Source of the DNA: JAKVAV01 sp047633195
GTDB lineage: Bacteria > Bacteroidota > Bacteroidia > Flavobacteriales_D > Cryomorphaceae
Direction: 5' to 3'
DNA: 13,021 bases
NCBI GenBank assembly: GCA_047633195.1
Contig: JBLIEU010000068.1
Coordinates: 1 to 13,021 of the forward strand
Made by a program: the position numbers and the translations under genes
The notes under the pieces: model-generated
The model's input: the letters and a program-made list of their open reading frames with translations, nothing else
Databases searched by the model: none
What the model was told of the DNA's origin: nothing
Part shown: positions 7,279 to 13,021 of the stretch, piece by piece
Layout: each line of letters starts with the position of its first letter
Position numbering within the stretch: position 1 is the first letter of the stretch

Positions 7279-7569
7279 ATGAAAACCACCAAAATAGTCG
7301 CCACAGCTCTTTGCTTTGCCTTTCTTTCTGTTGGGGCCTTCGCCCAAGAAGAAGTACCAAAGGAATTGCCACCAATTAAAGATCTTCCCAAAACAGGTGA
7401 AGCTAAAAGCAACTTTGAATTTGACAAAGTGGAATCTTACAAGCTTTACGATAGCGAAGGGACTCTCATAAAAAAAGGAAAAGAGAAAATGGTAGACATG
7501 ACAGAACTACCAAAAGGCACCTACTTCTTTTCTTACGACGATACACGAGCAGTCTACAAGAAGAAGTAA
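7279..7569 (+). CDS. Small secreted protein with T9SS-sorting-domain-like C-terminus
   Basis: The protein has 96 residues from ATG 7279-7281. A longer reading from 7189 is possible but adds 30 charged residues before a clear signal peptide (MKTTKIVATALCFAFLSVG, cleaved near AFAQ, about 24). A Pro/Lys/Glu linker (EEVPKELPPIKDLPKTGE) follows. The rest, about 44-96, has the strand pattern of a T9SS type A sorting domain: ESYKLYDSEGTLIKKGKEK, then VDMTELPKGTYFFSY, then a basic end RAVYKKK. The hallmark PNP motif at the start of that domain is missing. It could be a stand-alone Por-type mini-domain, a remnant of a larger secreted protein, or a small periplasmic protein. The region 7116-7278 upstream is the divergent promoter area shared with the patatin gene; I found no convincing TAnnTTTG match. 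The gene is convergent with the large gene that ends at 7613. Coding status is well supported by the signal peptide; no function can be assigned. Confidence 0.75.
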   Translation: MKTTKIVATALCFAFLSVGAFAQEEVPKELPPIKDLPKTGEAKSNFEFDKVESYKLYDSEGTLIKKGKEKMVDMTELPKGTYFFSYDDTRAVYKKK

Positions 7570-7581
7570 ATTCCTCCTGCT

Positions 7582-7597
7582 TCTCGCCTAGCCGAGA
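7582..7597. terminator. Small hairpin between convergent genes
   Basis: TCTCG (7582-7586) and CGAGA (7593-7597) form a 5 bp stem with a 6-base loop. It lies within the 43 bp gap between the small secreted-protein gene and the oppositely oriented large gene. On plus it is followed by CACAAAGGTTTTA, a weak T-run; on minus there is none. It is a possible terminator for the plus-strand gene. Confidence 0.35.
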
Positions 7598-7612
7598 CAC
7601 AAAGGTTTTATA

Positions 7613-9967
7613 TCAACGTCTTCGACCGCCGCCGCCGCTTCTTGCTGGCGCCGAACGATTCATTGATGGCGATGAACGCTGCATGTTGCTGCGCTGTGTA
7701 TTGCTTCGCTGATAGTTTTGTGTTCCCCGAGCTCTGTTTTGAGAAGCTCTGTTGAGGTCTGCATTGTTGCTTGAACGATTGTAGGAATTGTTCGAAGAGG
7801 GCTGTCTTTTTGTATTTACTGGACCTGTAGTGGGTCGAGTTTGGGTTGGTGTTCTCGAAGGAGTTTTGGCTGTAGAAGTAGATCGATCCCTCGATGATGG
7901 CTGAGTGCTGGGAGTTTTCGCAGTTGGTTTGGTGCGATCACTAGTCGAAGGCCTGTTTGCAGCTTTATTGGTCGCATCGTTTTGTCTTGTCCCCGAACCC
8001 GAGCGATCTCTTGAGTTGCTTTTCTCTTGCCAATTGCCGCCCTTGTCTTTTTGGTACACGTTACCCTTTGAATTTGTGTAGAGATCATTCTTGCTTTTTG
8101 CAACACGTGATCGGTCGACGTTTCCACGGTCTTTTATGTTGGTATTGGTTACTCCTGAGCGTTGGTTGCGGTAGGCATTGTTCTGGCCAGCTCTATAGCC
8201 GTTTGCATATCCATTTGCCATTCCGCGGTTGTACCCATTGTGATAGCCATGATTGTATCCGTGACCATAACCGCCACGGTATCCATATCGGTATCCACAT
8301 GGACCCCAATACGGACTGTAGTGTGGATGATAACCCCATCCTATCCAGCCTCCTGCCGAAATACCCACGCTGAAACCCCAACCGGTGTAGGGATTGTAAT
8401 GAACACTGTATCCATAAGTAACGGGTCTTGGGTAGTATACGCTACCATACCAATAGGGGTAGTAATAACCTGTACCATAAACCACGACTCCATTGTACAC
8501 ATAAGCATGGGTATATCCAGGTGTATAACCTACGTAGACTGAAGTCGGTGTCGAATCGTAGATGTATACATATTTGGTATTGTAAACGGGCGAATCAGCT
8601 GGCAGATCATCGACCTCTTCTGGTCGAGTGTCGCTAACAATATATGGCCCTTTTGGATAATCTGAAACGAACCAGATACCATTGTCGACGGCATAAAACT
8701 TTTGCCCGATTTTCATCACCTGCTTATCGCTGTTCTCAGCGTATGAAACTTCGGTATTGGGTACTTGCTTAAACTTGGGCTGGCCGTCAAAGCTCACTTC
8801 AATCTTGGTATCGCTTCGAGATACTTCAGCCGTTTGGGGAATGCTCTGCTCGAGCAATGCATCTCGTGATTCATCCGTACCAGGAACGTTGGTTCTCACC
8901 GAGGCCAAATCACTATCGGCTGGAATATTGGCAAAGTCATCGGGAAGAGATTCAGGCTCAGAAAAAGTCCATTTATCGCCCGTCAGTTTATTTGCGGTAT
9001 ACCATCTACCTGCAAGTAAAATATAATGTTGTTGTGCGTCTATATCGAGAATAATATCACTTTCGCTATTGGCCACATAAAGAAGACTCGTTCCTTCCAC
9101 GGCCTGATAATCGGGCTCTCCATCAGTAACGATTAGTTCCGAGGGCTTCGTTACCACCACTATTTTGGGAGGCGCAATGGGTTCGTCGTTCTCCTCTGTT
9201 TCTACCTCATCTTGTGTTTCACTTTTCGGAGCATTTTCCTGTGCGAATTTCTTCACATTCGAAGGAATCTTTTCAGTTAAAGTCCAATCCGAACTTGTAG
9301 CCTTGGGGGAGGAATACCAGTACTCGCCACCATTGATGTAGTATTGTTTTGACTTGTTGTCTTGAACGATGAAGAAAGGACTATTGACGACAGCTTTCAA
9401 GTTATTCTGATCCATCTCTTTCCAGATCGGATCACCGTCGATCGTAATTAAGACGGTTGGCTCATTTTTGTAGTAAATATCGGGAGGAGTATTCTTAAGA
9501 TTTACTGAAGAATTTGATTCCATTTCTGCATCATCAAGAGAAGCGATCAGCCTATCCAAAGACATCACGATACCCATTGATTCGAGTACTGATACCAATT
9601 TAGTTTTGACAGACTCGACTTGAAGGCTGTCTTCCAACCCTGGAAATTTGATGCTTAATACGTCGACTTGATCCAAAACGGCTGTTCTCGCCTCGAGATC
9701 CGTTTGAAGAAATGCCCTGAACCAATATGCTCCGAATAGCATCTCGCCATCTGTGGCTTTGTAACTAATCGCAGAGCGGCCTTCGAGTATGTTCGCTTCG
9801 AACGATTCTAGCTGAGGTTGGTAAAAGGTCACAACGCCTTTGTCCAAATCCACCTCACGCGGCCAAGCCAGTTCGGTGACGGTTTGTGCGCCTGCTGTGA
9901 AAAAAAGAAAAAATAAGGCCAACGATCCGAAGCCTCTGGTTAGCATAGTCATATGGTTAGAGTTCAT
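7613..9967 (-). CDS. Large exported modular protein of uncharacterised family, Tyr/Gly-rich centre and basic tail
   Basis: The protein has 784 residues from ATG 9965-9967. A TTG at 9985 is less likely; ATGs at 9952 and 9946 are alternatives, the last giving a short clean signal peptide (MLTRGFGSLALFFLFFTAG, cleaved at GAQ). A helical region (about 28-155) follows, then three copies of a roughly 75-residue module (about 164-234, 270-344, 384-455). The second is followed by VPGTDESRDALLEQ-SIPQTAEV. Then comes STPTSVYVGYTPGY and a Tyr/Gly-rich stretch (460-600) with GYHPHYSPYWG and GY repeats. The Arg/Ser/Thr/Asn-rich basic tail (600-784) contains NDLYTNSKGNVYQ-KDKGGNWQ and ends GGGGRRR. The module order matches a protein family widespread in Bacteroidetes and Proteobacteria, often labelled carbohydrate-binding family V/XII without experimental support. 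It is probably periplasmic or outer-membrane associated. A near-consensus -7 box (CATATTTG, minus strand, 9972-9979) lies so close that transcription could begin at about the first ATG, which would favour the 9946/9952 starts. Confidence 0.8.
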   Translation of the reverse strand: MNSNHMTMLTRGFGSLALFFLFFTAGAQTVTELAWPREVDLDKGVVTFYQPQLESFEANILEGRSAISYKATDGEMLFGAYWFRAFLQTDLEARTAVLDQVDVLSIKFPGLEDSLQVESVKTKLVSVLESMGIVMSLDRLIASLDDAEMESNSSVNLKNTPPDIYYKNEPTVLITIDGDPIWKEMDQNNLKAVVNSPFFIVQDNKSKQYYINGGEYWYSSPKATSSDWTLTEKIPSNVKKFAQENAPKSETQDEVETEENDEPIAPPKIVVVTKPSELIVTDGEPDYQAVEGTSLLYVANSESDIILDIDAQQHYILLAGRWYTANKLTGDKWTFSEPESLPDDFANIPADSDLASVRTNVPGTDESRDALLEQSIPQTAEVSRSDTKIEVSFDGQPKFKQVPNTEVSYAENSDKQVMKIGQKFYAVDNGIWFVSDYPKGPYIVSDTRPEEVDDLPADSPVYNTKYVYIYDSTPTSVYVGYTPGYTHAYVYNGVVVYGTGYYYPYWYGSVYYPRPVTYGYSVHYNPYTGWGFSVGISAGGWIGWGYHPHYSPYWGPCGYRYGYRGGYGHGYNHGYHNGYNRGMANGYANGYRAGQNNAYRNQRSGVTNTNIKDRGNVDRSRVAKSKNDLYTNSKGNVYQKDKGGNWQEKSNSRDRSGSGTRQNDATNKAANRPSTSDRTKPTAKTPSTQPSSRDRSTSTAKTPSRTPTQTRPTTGPVNTKRQPSSNNSYNRSSNNADLNRASQNRARGTQNYQRSNTQRSNMQRSSPSMNRSAPARSGGGGRRR
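8150..8310 (-). repeat. Gly-Tyr dipeptide-rich low-complexity stretch
   Basis: This part encodes a run of GY units separated by one or two residues, often R, H or N (RYGYRGGYGHGYNHGY, then NGYANGYRAG). Codons vary among copies, so the repeat is maintained as protein rather than as a DNA tandem array. Long open frames on the other strand here are by-products of this composition. Confidence 0.6.
8603..9478 (-). repeat. Three tandem protein modules (about 75 residues each)
   Basis: Within the large exported protein, three segments (about 9268-9478, 8936-9160 and 8603-8818) share one pattern. It runs: hydrophobic strand, DG-x-P (DGDP, DGEP, DGQP), a value-like line (VVNSPFFIVQ, LLYVANSESD, VSYAENSD), then YYINGGEYWY, YILLAGRWYT or FYAVDNGIWFV, then a Trp/Gly-Pro turn and a Pro-rich end. 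The copies are divergent at DNA level, so this is old domain duplication. The last copy leads straight into the Tyr/Gly-rich region. Confidence 0.7.
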
Positions 9968-10009
9968 AACGCAAATATGTAACAACCATCTTCAAATTGA
10001 GTGAAAGTT

Positions 10010-10037
10010 AAAAGAAAGATGGGGAGTTCTTGACTCC
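10010..10037 (-). terminator. Hairpin with pyrimidine run after the kinase-like gene
   Basis: On the minus strand GGAGT and ACTCC (10023-10027 with 10033-10037) form a 5 bp stem with a 5-base loop. It is followed by CCCATCTTTCTTTT. It lies about 40 bp past the stop at 10075, between the ppsA-kinase-like unit and the large exported-protein gene. It is short but suitably placed for a terminator. Confidence 0.35.
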
Positions 10038-10074
10038 TTAAATAAAGTATTGCTCATGCTATTGGCTGAATAAA

Positions 10075-11097
10075 TCACTTAGCCAATTGATGTTCCAAGT
10101 GCTTCACAAGTATATCGGCCATATTAGTGAGCAACTCGAAAGAAGGGTCTTTGTGGTGTTTCCCGAGCTCTTTCTTCAAGATCTCCACATTCTCGCGCGT
10201 AGATATTCTGTCTTTCCTCATTCTACTTATTAAACTTCGAAAACGCACGTGATTGGCTGAATACCTCTTTCGCATAGCATCATGCTCTTCTCTGGTATAT
10301 TGCTCTGCCACATCGAGGGACAACATTTCGGTAGCCAAATCAACTAGTGCGACGTTGTCTTTAAAATACTGGGGGAGGTAGATGCTTTTTCTTCCTTCAT
10401 AGCTCTGTTGGTCGAAATCTATAGCTCGAATTCTGTATTGAACGGTATCGAAATCTTGAGTGATCTCCACCACAAAATTATAAGCACGCATATCGCCAAG
10501 CAATCTGGTAAAACATCTTTCATTAAACTTCACAAACTCTTTGGCAAACCTAAGTCGATTTTCAATTTTTATTCCCTTGTTCTTTTTGATAAACTCATCA
10601 CAAGGAATACCTACGATATGTTCTTCAATCAACGTATTTCCGCTGACTAAGAAAGACACTTTATCAGGAGAAAAGATCTCTTCCAATTCAAGACCGTAAA
10701 TTCGCGAAGCATCTGCCCTCTTTACGTAGTAGTAATCGTGGTTGTCATTTATTTCATTGACTACTTTAATGCGAAAAGGCTTTGAGTTACCAAAGGAGCA
10801 ATACTGGATACTCTCGACTCTCAAGTGTTTGGTAATGTCTCCGCTACCCAGCAATAACTGATAACCTTTCAATAGGTCATTTCGAATACTGTCATTCTCA
10901 TCAGGACTATACAAAACAGAATACCACAATGTATCTTTTCCCTCGGCATCGAGAATAGGCAAGAGGTCATTGTATCTAGTCAGGTCCTCATACGTAAATG
11001 ATAAATCAGCTTGTCGCGAAAACCTTTTCAGGTGCTGCCGCAAAGAACTCTTTACAGGATAAAATGGCTTTTTATATTGTATATTATTGAAGGCCAT
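10075..11097 (-). CDS. Kinase-fold-like protein translationally coupled to PEP synthase
   Basis: This 340-residue soluble protein has no signal peptide or membrane segment. I do not recognise it as a named family. Several motifs follow the order of aminoglycoside-phosphotransferase/protein-kinase-like folds. YYYVKRAD with Lys126 could be the ATP-binding lysine. The acidic GLELEE (135-140) follows, then a hinge-like LIEEHIVGIPCDEF (157-169). GDMRAYNFVV (201-210; Asp202, Asn207) resembles the catalytic loop, and RAIDFDQQ (224-231; Asp227, Asp229) resembles the metal-binding DFG/DFD. A charged helical C-terminus follows (about 255-340). Its ATG (11095-11097) shares one base with the ppsA stop (TAATG), so translation is probably coupled and the amounts matched. 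It may phosphorylate or otherwise regulate PEP synthase, or a related metabolite, in the way PpsR (DUF299) regulates PpsA elsewhere, but it does not look like DUF299. Coding status is firm; kinase fold is moderate; role is speculative. Confidence 0.8.
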   Translation of the reverse strand: MAFNNIQYKKPFYPVKSSLRQHLKRFSRQADLSFTYEDLTRYNDLLPILDAEGKDTLWYSVLYSPDENDSIRNDLLKGYQLLLGSGDITKHLRVESIQYCSFGNSKPFRIKVVNEINDNHDYYYVKRADASRIYGLELEEIFSPDKVSFLVSGNTLIEEHIVGIPCDEFIKKNKGIKIENRLRFAKEFVKFNERCFTRLLGDMRAYNFVVEITQDFDTVQYRIRAIDFDQQSYEGRKSIYLPQYFKDNVALVDLATEMLSLDVAEQYTREEHDAMRKRYSANHVRFRSLISRMRKDRISTRENVEILKKELGKHHKDPSFELLTNMADILVKHLEHQLAK

Positions 11098-13021
11098 TAG
11101 CTTCTCTTAGATTCAATATTATGAATAGCGTTGAGAGTCTTAAGGACAGAATCAGGGGTAACCGAAATGCTATCAATTCCCTCTTGCACCAAAAACTCTG
11201 CGAATTCAGGGAAATCTGAAGGCCCTTGCCCGCATATGCCCACCTTGACGTTGTTTTTCTTGGCAACTTTTATCAATTGACTAATCAATGCCTTCACCGC
11301 GGGGTTTTTTTCATCATATAAATGAGACACCAAAGAAGAATCGCGATCCAGTCCTAAAGTAAGTTGAGTAAGGTCATTCGATCCAATTGAAAAACCATCG
11401 ATGTGCTTAGAAAACTGCTCTGCCAAGAGTATATTTGATGGCAGCTCAGCCATGAGGTAAACCTGCAAACCGTTCTCACCACGCACCAATCCAAACTCAG
11501 CCATGGTGGCTAGTACAAGCTCCATTTCTTCGGGTGTTCTACAAAATGGAATCATCACAATGACGTTGTCTAAACCCATTTCTGACCGCACACGAAGAAT
11601 GGCTTTACACTCCATACCAAAAGCCTCTTTGTATTCTTTCGAATAGTATCTAGAAGCGCCTCTCCACCCGATCATTGGATTTTCTTCTTTGGGCTCAAAG
11701 TACTTTCCCCCCAGCAAATTCATGTACTCATTTGACTTGAAGTCAGAAAAACGAACAATCACATCGTTGGGGTAAAATGCCGCCCCTATTCGCCCTATTC
11801 CATAGGATAGCTTTTTGATGAAAAAATCTCGCTCGCTCTCAAAGCCCGATGTTATCTGATCTATCTTGGCCGTTAGTTCAGGATCTCCAACTTCACGGTG
11901 CTTTAGCAAAGCCATTGGGTGAACCTTTATATAATTATTTATAATAAACTCTTCTCTTGCCAGACCAACACCTTTGTTTGGTATTCGAGAAAACTTAAAA
12001 GCCAAATCAGGCGATGCCACATTCATCATAAGTGGCGTTTGTGTTTTGGGGAGTTCTTCCAGTTTTGTCACTCTTTCTTCAAAAGGTAGAATACCTCGAT
12101 AGACCATACCCACTTCGCCCTCTGAGCAAGATACCGTAATGGCCTCGCCCTCTTCGAGAATCTCAGACGCATTTCCCGCTCCAACTATAGCGGGTATTCC
12201 CATTTCTCTAGCGACAATTGCGGCATGGCAAGTGCGCCCACCTTTATCGGTAACTATTGCAGATGCCTTCTTCATCAATGGCTCCCAGTCTGGATCAGTC
12301 ATTTCAGTTACCAGCACCTCACCCTCTTTGAATGAAGACTCGTCTTGACTTCCGTCTCGACCATCGAGCGAAAATAGCTTGTGAACCTGTCCCGCGCCTA
12401 TTCGGTCGCCCACTGCAATCCCCTTTAAAATCAACTCTTCAGGTTTTGGAGTGGCTTTGAATTGATGCTCTATCAGCGTTTCACTCGAAGTTTGTGAGTG
12501 GATGGTTTCTGGTCTAGCCTGAACAATAAATAGTTCTTTTGATAATCCATCTAGAGCCCACTCCACATCCATCGGGGTCCACACCCCTCTTTTATCGCTG
12601 TAGTACTCTTCGATTTCAACGACCCAACGTGCTAACTTTAAAATCTGTCCTTCATTTAAGCAGAACTGGCCTGCCAATTTTTTTTCCACCGGAACCTTTT
12701 TGACCAACTCAGTGAGCGAAGTACCATACACCATTTTATGGTGCTTTTGTCCCATCTTTTTTTCGATGATGGGATTGAGTTCAGGATTTGATAGCTTGGG
12801 CTTGTAGACAATAAATTCATCAGGAGAAATCTCGCCTTGCACGAGTAACTCCCCCAAACCATAGGCACCGTTTATAATAACGGCATCTTTGAATCCACTC
12901 TCGGTATCTATAGAAAAAGCTACTCCTGATGCACCCAAATCTGAGCGCACCATTTTTTGCACACCCACCGAAAGAAGCACCGATTGGTGATCGTAACCTC
13001 GTTGAGTGCGGTAAGAAATCG
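11097..13021 (-). CDS. ppsA: Phosphoenolpyruvate synthase, 5' end outside the window
   Basis: The visible 640 residues continue in frame to the right edge (ISYRTQRGYDHQS before VLLSVGVQKM). Full PpsA is about 790-820 residues, so roughly 160-180 N-terminal residues of the ATP-grasp domain are missing; the GTG at 12980 is internal. PEP synthase makes PEP, AMP and Pi from pyruvate, ATP and water in the cytoplasm for gluconeogenesis. Visible in order: the end of the nucleotide-binding domain (SDLGASGVAFSIDTESGF; PMDVEWALDG; FIVQARPE), then the swivelling phosphohistidine domain with GGRTCHAAIVAREMGIP (catalytic His about 265 of the visible part). Last is the PEP/pyruvate TIM barrel with IGWRGASRYY, FSIGSNDLTQ and the catalytic Cys (about 596) in GICGQGPSD. 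All key residues are present. The Thr two before the His, the regulatory target in PpsR-controlled enzymes, is conserved. The stop TAA overlaps the next gene's ATG by one base. Confidence 0.96.
   Translation of the reverse strand, partial: ISYRTQRGYDHQSVLLSVGVQKMVRSDLGASGVAFSIDTESGFKDAVIINGAYGLGELLVQGEISPDEFIVYKPKLSNPELNPIIEKKMGQKHHKMVYGTSLTELVKKVPVEKKLAGQFCLNEGQILKLARWVVEIEEYYSDKRGVWTPMDVEWALDGLSKELFIVQARPETIHSQTSSETLIEHQFKATPKPEELILKGIAVGDRIGAGQVHKLFSLDGRDGSQDESSFKEGEVLVTEMTDPDWEPLMKKASAIVTDKGGRTCHAAIVAREMGIPAIVGAGNASEILEEGEAITVSCSEGEVGMVYRGILPFEERVTKLEELPKTQTPLMMNVASPDLAFKFSRIPNKGVGLAREEFIINNYIKVHPMALLKHREVGDPELTAKIDQITSGFESERDFFIKKLSYGIGRIGAAFYPNDVIVRFSDFKSNEYMNLLGGKYFEPKEENPMIGWRGASRYYSKEYKEAFGMECKAILRVRSEMGLDNVIVMIPFCRTPEEMELVLATMAEFGLVRGENGLQVYLMAELPSNILLAEQFSKHIDGFSIGSNDLTQLTLGLDRDSSLVSHLYDEKNPAVKALISQLIKVAKKNNVKVGICGQGPSDFPEFAEFLVQEGIDSISVTPDSVLKTLNAIHNIESKRS

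Noticed and set aside
7816..8127. 103-residue minus-strand frame and several plus-strand frames (7957-8373, 8162-8542)
   Set aside because: These are alternative-frame shadows of the low-complexity Tyr/Gly and basic regions of the large exported protein.
9968..10074. Possible small gene or RNA in the gap
   Set aside because: The 107 bp gap contains only a weak hairpin and a possible promoter; no coding frame or tRNA-like fold is visible.
12980..12980. GTG at 12980 as the ppsA start
   Set aside because: The frame continues upstream to the window edge with typical PpsA residues (YRTQRGYDHQS), so this GTG is internal.

Overview
The window reads as a chromosomal segment of a Bacteroidetes bacterium, most likely of the Flavobacteriales/Cryomorphaceae type. 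The evidence is a type IX secretion (T9SS) C-terminal sorting domain on the protein at 1884-2849, a TAnnTTTG-like promoter element, lipoprotein signals on the haem enzymes, and near-absence of Shine-Dalgarno sequences. No tRNA, rRNA, CRISPR array, insertion sequence or phage gene was seen. Nearly everything is on the minus strand; only the genes at 3716-4819 and 7279-7569 are on plus.

Region 1 (1-2849, minus) is a compact three-gene unit transcribed right to left. It encodes an MbnP-type putative copper protein with a T9SS sorting domain, then a di-haem MauG/MbnH/cytochrome-c-peroxidase-family lipoprotein, then a second di-haem peroxidase that runs off the left edge. In characterised MbnH/MbnP pairs the di-haem enzyme converts a tryptophan of MbnP to kynurenine, which creates a copper site. 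This unit looks like a Bacteroidetes version of that pair with an extra peroxidase.

Region 2 (2850-3717) holds no intact gene. It carries the operon promoter, two weak hairpins and the decayed C-terminal half of an MFS transporter, with two frameshifts, one nonsense codon and a missing N-terminal half. An intact AI-2E/PerM-type membrane protein (3716-4819, plus) starts exactly where the pseudogene homology ends.

Region 3 (4803-7569) has a patatin-POTRA-beta-barrel outer-membrane phospholipase (minus) whose 3' end overlaps the AI-2E gene by 17 bp. Divergent from it is a 96-residue secreted protein that is little more than a signal peptide plus a T9SS-sorting-domain-like strand pattern.

Region 4 (7613-9967, minus) encodes a large exported protein with three copies of a roughly 75-residue module, a Tyr/Gly-rich centre and a basic low-complexity tail. 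The family is widespread but functionally uncharacterised.

Region 5 (10075-13021, minus) is phosphoenolpyruvate synthase (5' end outside the window) followed by a 340-residue protein with kinase-like catalytic-loop motifs. The two share one base in a TAATG stop/start overlap, so they are probably translationally coupled and functionally linked in gluconeogenic carbon flow. The MbnP unit and this ppsA-kinase pair are the two most interesting systems here.
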